Assembly: GCA_020536535.1 (NCBI GenBank)
Contig: JAHLWZ010000626.1
Span: 61,397 to 125,396, forward strand
Origin: Pelomyxa schiedti
Lineage: Eukaryota > Evosea > Pelobiontida > Pelomyxidae
Direction of reading: 5' to 3'
Length of the DNA stretch: 64,000 nucleotides
This document shows positions 12,041 through 23,300 of this stretch, one piece after another (the first letter of the stretch is position 1; every line of letters starts with the position of its first letter). A program made the position numbers and the translations under genes. The notes beneath the pieces are model-generated. The model did no database searches. It was given only the letters and a program-made list of their open reading frames with translations, and was not told the DNA's origin.

Positions 12041-12540
12041 CCTGGGGCAAATTATTGATTTCACTGAGCTCAAGCAGCTTCCATAGTGTCTCTCCCCATG
12101 AAAAATGGATGGGAACCCCAACAAACGAGTGCCTTGAAGAAAAGCCTCGTGGATGAAGACACTTGGTGAAATTGTGCAAAATTGAATATAGTGGAACTTG
12201 CTTCCTTGTCCACCTGTGCCAATTTATTTTTTGTATTTTCTGTTTCTGATCTCCAGCAGAGAAAAAACAATTAAAAAGAGCTGATACTGGTGGGCCCCTC
12301 TGAGCTCCCCCCCCCCAGAGTCTCTGAGGCGATTATGAAAGAGAGTACAACCCAGTTTTTGTTGAAGCACCGTTTGCAAAGCGCCTCAGAATTAGTCTCT
12401 CCCCTGATCCTCAAGTTAATGAGGACGCAAGGAAAAGCGGCTCAGAAGATAAACTCCTAAACCCAACGATCAACCACAGTTTCGCCCGCATTGACAAGAA
12501 TGGGCGTTGCAAAACAACAAGGGAACAAAAAAAACAAACG

Positions 12541-13896
12541 ATGAGAGCGAGTCCAGTGTGTTGTTTGCTGCTTGTAGTAGCTTGGAGTGTGGGGCTCTGC
12601 TCGTGCAACTTGCTCCCCGCCTTTGGCAAGTGGATGGCCGAGAACGGGAAAAGCTATTCCTCGCCGGGCGAACAGCGCCACCGGTTCGACACGTGGAGGA
12701 GGAACCTGGCCATTGTGACACAGTTCAACTTTGAAGGCGGCCACACATACAAGCTCGGAATGAACCGGTTCGCCGACCTGACCAACGAGGAGTTTGTGAG
12801 CCAGTACCTTGCGCCAATGCCAAACTCGTCCGCCAGTAATTGGAGGACACGCGGCGACGTTTCGGAAGCTGCGGTTGGCGCACCGGAATCGATAGTTGCT
12901 GTTGACTGGAGGTCTCTTGGCGCTGTCACGCCGGTCAAGGATCAAGGTTCTTGCCTGTGTTGCGCTTGCTTTCCCAAGTGTAGTTAGTATTCACTTGTTG
13001 TATTTAAGGGGAGTGCAGTAGCTATTGGGCCTTTTCCGCAATCGGGGCCTTGGAAGGGTGCCACGAAATAGCCACTAAGTCTCTTCTGTCCCTCTCTGAA
13101 CAGCAGCTCATTGACTGTGCTTTTGTTACGTATGGTAACAAGGGGTGCAATGGGGGGCTACCAGCCAACGGTTTCAACTACGTTATTGATTACTGGTCTG
13201 AACTTGAAACAGCATACCCGTACACAGAATCCAAAAGCACTTGCTTGTATGTACTCCTTTGTAGCTTTCATTCTAATATCAGTCCATCGGTATACCTGAA
13301 GGGCAAAAGACACCCTCAATAGTGCTGACTGCACAGGATACACAGCGACCTCCTCCGGTTCGGAGGTTGCTCTGCAATATGCAGTACAAAAAACTCCCGT
13401 GTCAGTTTCCATCGATGCAAGTGGTGTTGGTTTCCAGTATGTACATCTGCCTAAGAGAAAAACTAAGAAACCACCAGATTCTATAAGAGCGGGATATATT
13501 GCCCATCTAGTGTAATTCTCCTTTCAAATAGTATTTATAAGTAACAAGCCTCAGTGTTCCACATCAACATTGAACCATGCAGCTGTGATTGTTGGAATGA
13601 ATAGCGATTCTACAGGAGATTATTATATTGTAAAGTGCGTTAATTTACACCTAATTGAAACTATGCTACAATGGTAATTTTCGTTTTGCAGAAATTCATG
13701 GGGAACTAGTTGGGGCATACAGTAAGTTCCATTTAATGCATTTAAATAAGTAGCAATGATAACATCATAAAGGGGATACATCTGGATGTGTGCAAACAAA
13801 AACAAGTAAGTTTTTTTTTTTCTGCATGCATTGACTTATGTATGCAGTAACTGCGGCATTGCCACACAGGCTGTGTACCCCACTGGTTGCAAGTGA
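12541..13896 (+). CDS. Papain-family (C1A) cysteine-protease homologue, catalytic Cys replaced by Tyr
   Basis: The ATG at 12541 begins a signal peptide (MRASPVCCLLLVVAWSVGLC). The I29 propeptide follows, with 'FGKWMAENGKSYSS', an ERFNIN-like helix and 'YKLGMNRFADLTNEEF'. The mature enzyme begins near 'VDWRSLGAVTPVKDQGSC'. The 62 nt intron 12957-13018 lies in the active-site loop, and the next exon reads S-Y-W-A-F-S where papains have S-C-W-A-F-S; the Tyr codon is TAT at 13023-13025. The rest is conserved: 'LSEQQLIDC', 'GCNGGLP', the oxyanion Gln, catalytic His in 'STLNHAAVIVGM' and Asn in 'KNSWGTSWG'. About eight exons end with 'CGIATQAVYPTGCK' and TGA at 13894-13896. Papains digest proteins in lysosomes or food vacuoles; without Cys this one should be inactive unless the base is a sequence error. 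It could be a regulatory or binding pseudoenzyme. Confidence 0.85.
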
Positions 13897-14271
13897 GATA
13901 GTGAGATCTTCCAAACATCTTTCTTCTCCAATTTATAACATACCATATAAAAAAAATAATTACAACGCCACACTTTGACGCCGGAAATTTCCTGTTAGTA
14001 ACACAGACACAATCACAATCACAATCACGTCTCCCGTTTCACCCATTTCATACCATTCGTTTCAGTCAATTGGTCCACAACAATTTTCCCTCTCTCTTTC
14101 GGTCATTTCACTCCGTTCCCCGTTTGTAGATGTTTTTCCGAAAAAACCCATCACAAACTGAACAAGCCTTGAACATGAAGAAACGGTGAAGAAACAAAAC
14201 ACAAAAAAACGGCAAGTCTGGGGTGTGTCTAGAACACACGAACAAAAACAAAAAAACAGACAAATAAAGAA
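13897..14271. other. Intergenic region
   Basis: 375 bp between two plus-strand genes. It holds an ACAATC triplication near 14012-14029, many A runs, and pyrimidine-rich stretches before the next start codon. No coding or RNA feature is recognised. It should contain the protease 3' UTR and the next promoter. Confidence 0.45.
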
Positions 14272-17200
14272 ATGGGGCGGTCGTTGTTTCTTACAGCGTC
14301 GTTGCTGGCTGCCTCTTTTCTTTATTGTTAGTACTTACTCGCAATTATCTAACACTAACCACAATCAAAAAAAAAAAAAAAAAAAGGCGCGTACGCAGTG
14401 AGTACCTTCAATGGGTATTTTGGAAACTCGTTCACAAATGAGCTGTTCCAGTTCAACGACCCTTACGTGCGGGAATACACTCACATTTGTGACATTTCAT
14501 ATTGGGACACTTTCTATTCGGGTTTGTTTCTTTTTGAAAACATTCTCCCTTATGTCTGCACTCTCACTTTAGCTGATTTCGTCAATGGCGTTACGGACTG
14601 GATGTATGGGATCGACTACGAAACAATGGCTCTATACAGACTAAACACCACCGACTGTTCGCTACATTTTATTGGATACACTGGACTGACTTATCAGTCG
14701 TATTATACAGCGGGCCTCTCCTGGTCTACAACAGTCAACGCCATGCTTGGTGCTTTCACTACCCGTGATGCTTCATACTTATATACAATTGACCTTAACA
14801 CTGGTACCGCCACGTACCTGACTGAAATCGTTGGGGCCTCTGAAGTTTCAGATATTGCAGCAACTCCATCTGGTTTGATATACGCTTTTGACGCAGCAAG
14901 TGGAAGCTTCTTTTGGGTGGATTCAAGTACTCTTGTCAGTGGCGAACTTGGGCCTTCCGGACTCAACACCTATGGAGAAGGGATGAGCTATGATCCGTGC
15001 ACCGATACCGTGTATTTTGCCACTTACAATACGGATACATGGGAAACGGAGTTCCGGGTTCTTGACATCTCTGACGGCACAACAACAATCAATGGTATTC
15101 TGTATTTTGTTAATGAGTGCGATTTCCTCATGTTCCAATCTCAGTGTGGTAAGCAATCACACCTGTTTTTTATCTTCTAATTTTTTTTTCTATAAACCCT
15201 TGTAGTTGATGTGGACGACCCCATCATTGGTTTGTTTGAAAACACGTATTCTGATTTTTAACGTTCTCTTGCAGGAACGGACCCCCTGGCCTGCGACACG
15301 GCACTGGAAATCACTTCTCTACCTAGCAGTAATTTTGGCGATACAACAACTGCTACTTCTGGTTTAGTATCCTGCTACGGATTAAACGCACTAGGTTGGA
15401 CATGTACAATAAAGGCCAATCTGATTTTTTTAATTTTTTAGGAGTTCTGTACCGTTACACTGCCTTGACTGATACTTACCTCAGAGCTGAAACCTGCCAA
15501 GGATCCTCTTTTGACACCACCCTAGTTGTGTTCACTGATTGTGTAGCATCTGGTCAAATTGACGATTGTGTGACCTCTGGGGAGGATGAATGTGATCTTC
15601 AATCTGTAGCAACCTGGATGGGTTATGCTGGGACTTCTTACTGGATATTTGTGTCTGGCTGGTATGAAACCGGCACCTTCAACCTCACTGTGTTAGGTCT
15701 TTTTCTAAGATTGTAATTAAGTTGACCAGTTCCAAAGAAATGCCCCAGAGACTGCAGTGCAGTACTGCCCAGGAGGTATTGTCTCTACCCTTCGAGGTCT
15801 TCTGGGAGGATGTAGATGTTCCAACACAATACGTATCCTGTTTCGATACTGAGTACCCTGGTGAGTTTACTTTCCAAAATCCGTCTCACTAAAAAGGAAA
15901 AAGGAGTGCTCTTTATGTACATGCCCGATATCACTGGTAATTACAGGGCTTCTACATGCGACGAAGACACAGGTTTTGACACATCTATCTACGTTATGTC
16001 AGAATGCGATGCATCTGGAGATATCTTTGGTTGTGAAACTGCCGCCACTAGTGCATGTGATTCTGATGAATACGGGATTAACATTGAATGGTTTGGCTAT
16101 GCTGGAGTTACATATTACATACTGGTAACGGGTGAGGATTTTGGGCCATTTGAGTTGACAATTGAAGGCAATAGCTAAAATCTGTATTCCCATTTAGTTC
16201 TTAGTATCCCTTTACAGAAGGAAGTAATGTGGACTGCTCTTCGGCCATCATTTCTAGTGATATGTTTATTTACTCCTCCACTCTTGAAGGTGCCCCTTCA
16301 GTATGGTTGGATTGCGTTGGTTTTTGGGCAGAAGGTGAGAACTTCTAAATTTGTTATCTTTCCAACTGGCACCAATATCTTTTAGGGGTTCTCTTTTCCT
16401 ACACACCTACAACTTCTGGCCCAGCCGTAGTTGATACTTGTGGCTCAGATGCTGACACCCAAATTTATGTTTTTAGTGGTTGTAACTCTGACGGGAGCTC
16501 TGATATCTGTCTTGGGTATGATGATGACTCTTGTGACATTGGCGAAGGATCTACAGTAACGTGGAACGTACTCGCGGGAACAACTGACTATATACTAGTC
16601 ACAGGGGCTTACTACTATTCTATGGACTTCGTTCTTCATCTTGCAGGTACCCAATTTACCAACCATTGATATTTCTTTAACCCCACTCCCAGGGCCAGTA
16701 CCAGTACCACCTTCTTCGGAAAGCGATTTTGGTGGATATGTCATCGATACTTACAACAATGCTGTTCTACAGTTTACATCCACTACTTCTCTGGTAACTG
16801 TGTGCTACTTTGATGAGTTTGTCAGTATTGGTGCCGGGGATTTTGCATATGGTGACAGTGATGTGATGTATGTGTATGATATTTGGAATTCCTTCTACAA
16901 GCTGCATGTCCCCAGCTGTACGCTCGACAATGTTGCATGGTACGCAGAGGGCGACTATGTTTATGGGATGGCCTGGAGCGACGGTGATGGAAAAATGTAT
17001 GCCGTGGGTACTGACAGCTATGATACATTCCTCTACACTGTAAATTTGGATGACGGCACCCTGAACTATATTTCGACTGTAATTGTCCCCATTTTTTGAT
17101 CGTATTCAAGAAAACCAAAGATCACTGGTTATGCTCTGGTTGATATTGCAGCATCATCATATTACCTTTATGGATATGACATTTCAAATCGCTACTTCAT

Positions 17201-17826
17201 TAGCCTTGACGTTTTTGACGACTTTTATGTTGAAATTATAAGCCTAATCGATCAGTCCCAGTGGTACACCATGGCCTATGATCTTTGCTCCTATACTCTC
17301 TACACCCTTGCAGAACTCGATGAGGGTGAGTACGCACTGGCTACAGTGGATACATGGGATGGCTTTTCAATGACCATGGCAACCTTTACCACAGACTCGT
17401 ACTTCACTGGATTTGCCATTGGCGGCTGCAGCATGCAAGGTTTTACAGCACATCCATTCTACATCTCTATCCCACTCAATTCTTGCTGCAGAACCACCCG
17501 ATGATGGACTATCAGGGGCCGCCGTGGGAATTCTAGTGGGCCTCGGGGTTGCGGGAGGAGTGGGAGCGGCGGTTGCCGTGGGAGCCTGCTGGGTCACCAA
17601 GCGGAAGCGCATGCACAAGCCCACTGACCCGCAGCACTTTGAATCCGCCGAGCTGGAAACAGCAGTGCCGGTAGTACCCCCTCCCAGCAACACAGAAGAT
17701 ACAGCAAACGCAACAGCGGCTGTGTCAGGGACACCCTATGCAACCCCATATCCACCAACCGGAATCAACACAGCACCTGGCTCTGAGGTCCCTGTATATG
17801 TCAGCTCCAACTCGCAGTATTCATAA
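14272..17826 (+). CDS. Type I membrane protein with propeller-like segments and three PPC-like repeats
   Basis: The ATG at 14272 starts a signal peptide (MGRSLFLTASLLAASFLY) interrupted by an intron after the leading exon. An N-terminal region with 'DWMYGIDYETMALYRLNTTD' and 'ASYLYTIDLNTGTATYLTE' looks like a beta-propeller of the kind that repeats 'Y.ID..TG'. Three homologous repeats follow (about 15290-15700, 15800-16170 and 16220-16650). Each has 'GVL(Y/F).Y(T/M)P', a Cys, 'FDT.(L/I)YV', 'C..(S/A)G...C', a spaced Cys and 'W.GYAGT.Y(W/Y)I.V(S/T)G', which resembles pre-peptidase C-terminal (PPC) domains. A second propeller-like part comes next (16700-17440). The final exon has a Gly/Ala/Val-rich transmembrane helix (AAVGILVGLGVAGGVGAAVA), a basic stop-transfer sequence KRKR and a short tail with a tyrosine-rich Pro segment. 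A surface adhesion or receptor role is likely but inferred. No ligand can be named. Confidence 0.7.
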
Positions 17827-17871
17827 GTGTGAACGGATTCTGCTGCACAAAAAAAAAACCAATGCTCCATG

Positions 17872-17887
17872 CGGGGTTGGAACCCCG
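17872..17887. repeat. Perfect 16 bp palindrome CGGGGTTGGAACCCCG
   Basis: A perfect GC-rich palindrome just downstream of the membrane-protein stop codon, in the 271 bp gap before the CUE/SKICH gene. In RNA from either strand it would form a tight hairpin. It may help 3' end formation or be a dimer-factor site. It resembles a tRNA T-arm, but no matching acceptor or D-arm was found. Confidence 0.5.
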
Positions 17888-18097
17888 GGCCACAACCCTT
17901 TCTTGTGTTTTGAGCTCGTTTTGGGTGCCGTGCATTTCAAGAATTTCACTTGGTTCTTTGATTGCCAAGGTGCCAAAGGGGAAAATTGTTAGACAGGAAC
18001 CACACAAAATTCAGAAAACAAAAAAAACCGACAGTGTCCCGCTGCTTGGTCGCAACAAAGCCGAGATCTGCTGCGTTCGTAACACAAGGCACACGCG

Positions 18098-20219
18098 ATG
18101 TCCAATGATGGTGGCGATGCTAGGGAGAGACTGAAGGAGGTGTTTCCTGACATGTCTCTCTCAATGATTGAGGCCTACTCCATGACCTCCAATGACTATG
18201 CACATATTTTTTTAGAAGCTGGTTGGTGGATATGTTTTTTTTTTCCCCTTCGCCTTCCCTCTTCGTATCCTTATCTTCTTTTCGAATGTATTCAGCAATG
18301 AACGTGATTGAAACTGAAAAAAGGCAACCCACGGGGACTCCTCCGCCTGTTGGAACCATACAGTCTTTTTTCTTCACTGACACTCCAAAAGGAAGATCAC
18401 CTTTCCCAAAATACAGCAGCAACGCAGGAATCTTCCCCCGAGACAGTCCTCTTCAAATCTCTACCATCTCACAGTCCATCACCAAATTCGAGCTGCCATT
18501 CCCCTCAAATACATGGCAAGCCAGGAGATAAAGAGGGATTCACCCAAGTACTGATAGCAAGCGGACTATCCAATGAACTACAAGGGGAGACCTTTTCCAC
18601 ATCTCAGTGCGCCACTACAACCCCCACACTTCAAGATCTGCATGGGGAGTCGATGGACATTGTTCCTCCAATGAGTGACACTGATAGTGATAATGACACT
18701 CAATATGCTGACTGTACGCCTCCCCAACCTGGTCAAAGTCCGTCACAGATGGGCTTTGTACAGAGAGCCGCTACTGCAAACGTCTGTGTTGTCAGTATGT
18801 CTTCAGAAGGTTTCCATCAAGATAGCTTCCCGGACACTACTGACACAACCTTGAGCTCTCAAACACTGGAAGGGTACCGCAGCGATAATAGTTCACCTCA
18901 AAGCGTGGAGCCTAAGATCACAATGTTTCTTTCCGATAATCGTTCTGATTGGCTTATACAACTAGGTACGGAAATATCACAACAATAGAGGAGTACCTTG
19001 CAAACTCACCTAGCCCAACATCTGGCGTTCAATCACCAGTCCAACCACAGAGTGGTTTGCATGCCAAAGTATCTATTTCGATGTGAAACCTTTAGAGAAA
19101 CTCTTTTGTTAGGTCTTAGCAAATACCATTTTATTTGAATGGAATGTGACAGGAATGTTGGACAGTTCCTCCTGCGCCTCAGATTGGATAGGCCTATTTA
19201 TTTATGACAGGGAGTTCTCATCCACTAAGTCAGTGTATACATGTATATCACATTAGAATTATTCCCCATTTAATACTGAGATAGATTCTATTCCCAGTGG
19301 AAGTGGGATTTTCTCGGGACTGACAGTAAGGATTAGTTTACCGCCAGTAAATATTTATAGAATCTAAAGGATGGCTATTATAACGTAAGATATATCCACT
19401 GCAAGCAAGAGTTACTCACGACCGATCCACTCCTTATCGGATCACCTGCAACAGTCACGGCAACAATGTCCAACAACGAGATAGTTGCCTCTTTCCAAAG
19501 TGTCAGCGAACCACAGCCTACTAGCGATCGTGACTGGATTGGGTTGTATCAAACAGTGTGCAATAGATAACCTCCAATAATAAAGTTAATAATAGTTTCA
19601 TCACTTTTTCGCCCTGACGATAAGTGGAAAGGGATCCAGGAGCAATCGTAAATACATTATGTCCAAGAGATGCGCTACACCGCTTGTTAGTTTTCCCTTA
19701 CCTTCCAAACCGGGTCTCTATGAGGTTTCTTATGCTGGAGAATGACCTGTTGCTAATATTTACAGTTGCGGTACTTCAAATACTCTTCGGGCTACGCATA
19801 CAGTGGAAAAACTCCACCTGTTGAGGTCAAATCCCCGGTTTCTATTTCCACTACGTTGTCCCGTTTTTTACTTTTAGCTTTTATGTTCTTTAACTTGTCA
19901 CCTGCAGAATTGAAAACTCTCAACTTCGTGTACAATGGCAGAGCCGGATACCCTCCTCCACTTATGACTGGATAGGTGTATACCTCAAAGGTGCTGATAG
20001 TCATTCATACGTGACTTTCAAGTACTGCACACAAGGGACCCTGTCCCCTGATTCACACTCTGGCTGTGTGACGTTCCAAACCCCCCAGGTATTTTGTCAT
20101 CATTTCTTACTGATTTTTTTTCTTAAATTGCGTAGTTACCACACGGAGAGGTAGACGTGAGATTCTTCTCTGGGAATGACAAGTACACGGCTCTCTGTGT
20201 GCAGTCGCTTGTTTTATAG
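18098..20219 (+). CDS. CUE-like domain protein with three SKICH-like domains
   Basis: ATG 18098. Residues about 8-42 (RERLKEVFPDMSLSMIEAYS, then FLEAAM across an intron) fit a CUE domain, which binds ubiquitin: the Phe-Pro pair and the distal helix are present. About 250 disordered Ser/Thr/Pro-rich residues follow. Three related beta domains come last, each centred on an Asp-Trp-Ile-Gly motif: 'ASDWIGLFIYDREFS', 'RDWIGLYQTWKGI' and 'YDWIGVYLKGADSH'. Each continues to a 'G.Y.(V/L)RY' or 'EVDVRFF' strand. This matches SKICH domains of TAX1BP1, NDP52 and inositol phosphatases. About ten introns of about 40-70 nt must be removed; the apparent DWLIQL at 18947 lies inside an intron. By analogy with CUE- and SKICH-bearing adaptors a role as ubiquitin-dependent autophagy or membrane adaptor is possible, but that is inference. 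The stop is at 20217-20219. Confidence 0.7.
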
Positions 20220-20399
20220 CTCCAAACTCCTTTTTTGTCTTCTGTAAATAATCACTTCGCCGAATCCAACTAATCCGTTTTTCTCACCGCTCCCGTTTTT
20301 CATCGTCCTGAAAGAAACCACCTTTAGCAGTGGAAAACAAATTAAACAACCAAAACCAACACACTCCACCGTATAATATAGACACATTAACACCTTCAC

Positions 20400-23300
20400 A
20401 TGAGTGACCAACAACCACCCACTCTGATCCTGCTTTGCCTTTTTTGTTTTTCGCTGTTTTGGTGTGCGAGAAGTGCTGATCCGTGCCGAGGTGTGGGCGC
20501 AGAGGTGTACGATTCCAATTCCAATCGCGGATTTGGCCTGGCCCGTCCTTGCTTTTGTGGGTTTTTTGTTCTATGCTTCTTCCTCTTGTGGGTTCTGGAT
20601 TTTTTTTTTTAAACAACTCGAAGCTGGGGACCCTTACAGCCATTGTGGCACAATTTTGCAAGAATTTAGACCCCCATCACTGCCATGGAAATACACCAAA
20701 GTACAAAAACCCACTCCATTGACCAAACGTCACTGAGTTTATTTTTTCGGTCTTTTCCTTATGTGCAGTTGTGTTTTGCAATGGGTGCCGGATCAGCAGG
20801 GAATGTAACATATAGCCTGGAAATGTACCCTGATGCTGGATTTGACCCACACCCTATTTCAACTGCACACAGTTCATATTATCAAGTTTCCCTTGTACAG
20901 AACGTCGTTAGTTGGAGAACAGTGGATTTGTCACCCTATAACTTTGGTGTGACCAAAAAACGAAGTTCACCGTATTTCGATTTTTTAGACTTATACATGC
21001 ATAGTTGCATACACCTATCCCACTTACATCGGGGTACACTTTGATGGGACAGACATCTCAGACAACGTTATCATCCTCATTGATTCTTCGGGTGATTATC
21101 ACTCGTCATATATTCTAGAACCAGAAGTAACCTTCACGGTATTACCGTCTATTAATACGACCCTTCGCACAGCATTTATACGAGCAGAGGGCTCTGCAGT
21201 CAGTTAGTCCTTTTTCTTTTCCCACACGAAAATTTACTTCCTTAGACCTAAGTGATGTGGGGGCTCCACCTAATTGGCATACATATGACTCTGTAAATTG
21301 TCCAGTTTCGGAATGGAACGCGCATGACGGTTACTGCAATTGTGGCTGTGGAGCTTGGGTATGCTGTTCCTGGAGAAATAGAGTCCCAACAATACATTAG
21401 GATCCCGATTGTGCTCCAATGTCGAATTCCTCTCGTTGTGGGGTGAATACCTTCTGTTCTCCTTCGAGTTTCACTTGCACGGATAAGTGGTTTTACTGTA
21501 ACCCTGAGTCTTGGTGGGATGGCACAACGTGCAACTGTGATTGCACTGACACATCATCTGTGCTTTTGGGAAAGGTGAGTCCGGACCCAGATTGCAGGAA
21601 TCTCCGGTGGAATTATGGCTGGGTTGATGATGTACATCTAGAGAGTAAGGGTTGTCGGGAGGAACCAGACGCCTATTGTAATGCATTTACATTCCAGTGC
21701 TCAAGTACCTTGTCTCTCACTCACTAAGTTTTTGACTTGCTGTGTAGTATTGAATTGGAACTGCTCTTTTGATGACTACAATACCAGAGATGCTTGCAAT
21801 TGTGGATGTGGCGTACCAGATCCCGATTGCAATGTGTCAGCCTTAGTTGTTGAAGGCTGTGAGGATGACTTTGAATGTAGAAGTGGTCGCTGTGTTAAAG
21901 GTGCTTCTTGTCTTCCGCTTCCGGAATCTCACCAGTACTTAGTGGACAAAATCAATATTGCAGCGATTGTAGGTGGTGTTGTAGGAGGAGCTTTGGGGTT
22001 GGCCCTATTAATGACGGGTGCTATACTGGGGGGCTTGTTTATTTGGAGGAGGGGGTAAAATTCCTTGATTTCTAGAGGCTTGGATACATTTATTGTAGAT
22101 ATCAAGGAGGAATCGATGGAGAGACTTTATCCCAGCTCTCTACCTTAAAGGCAAATATTGAAATGGAATCTCTGGATGGCTGCAGGTAGGAATGAACTCT
22201 ACAATGGAAGGTTGTCTCTGATTGTGTATAGGAAAGTTGACCTTGAAGAATTTCCCCTTGAGGTATTCACTATGCTAACCTCTTACTTTTTTCTCAATTC
22301 GTTCTTTCAGATATCACCTCAACCACCCCTTACATTTGGGTTGAAGGGACACCACGCCCCTGTCGGGGAGGCACTAAAAGAAGTTGTTACAATCACAAAT
22401 CCCAAAAAACACAAAAAAAAGGCAGTATTCAGAGTTGTAGCACCTCCATCAGAAAAGTATACTTTGGAGGTTTCTCCAGACTGTGGAGAAATAGATCCAG
22501 TAAGCTCTGAGCTTTGTTTCTTTATAAACACCCAACAAGGAGGGCTTATCTTTTCCACAGGATTTCTATGAAGAAGTCACTGTATCATTGACATTCAAGT
22601 GTACTACCATTGCGACGGTCTCCTTCCCCATCATTCTGTTAAAAGGTTTGCCTGCATTCAACTCATCACTTGGGTTGACCACAACTAGAAAGTAAGAGTG
22701 GTAAAATGACTGGGGAGGTATTACTTCGTTTTATTTAGGGTAATATCCTTACTCAAACAGAGTCTGGTCATGATGAATTTTTCCATACAATCTGCTCTAT
22801 CGACTTCCATAGATTTTGATGAGTTGACAGTACGGGCCCTTCTTCTCTTGGCACTTTTTCCCATTGACATTTGGCAGTTAGATTCACCTCCTGTTGGAGA
22901 GGGATCGTTTGGAGTTGTCCATGCTGGTTATTGGCAAGAAGAGATCTACATCTACAAACGTTTCGTTTTAATTGGGTTTTAGGCGAGGAAGAAAAGTAGC
23001 CGTAAAAGTACTGAAAGTGTGTTGTCTCTCTTTTCAAGAGAAACACTTACCAATTTGGAAACTACAGGATCAAGCAGGAAAAAGCTCGACTCAAGAGTTC
23101 CAGCATGAAATCAGTATATTAGAACGACTTCGGTGTCCTCAAGTAATTCCTTTTTCCTTTAAAAAAAAAATTTCACCCTGCTTTTTGTAGATTGTGGAGT
23201 TCATTGGTGCTGTAAAGATTCCCGGGAAGCTTGCCATAATCACTGTGATTTCTTTAATTCTCTGTTCTTTGTTAACCAACACTTTTAAGGAATTTATGGA

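Noticed and set aside
17840-17960. tRNA gene on the minus strand around a GGGGTTCCAACCCC T-arm-like sequence
   Set aside because: The stem does not pair with a 7 nt TTC-type loop, no acceptor 5' strand matches, and no A-box is visible.
18947-18966. A first SKICH-like DWLIQL motif in the CUE/SKICH gene
   Set aside because: It lies inside a 44 nt intron (GTTTCT...CAACTAG) whose removal joins 'PKITM' to 'YGNITTIEEYL' in frame. The real first domain is downstream.
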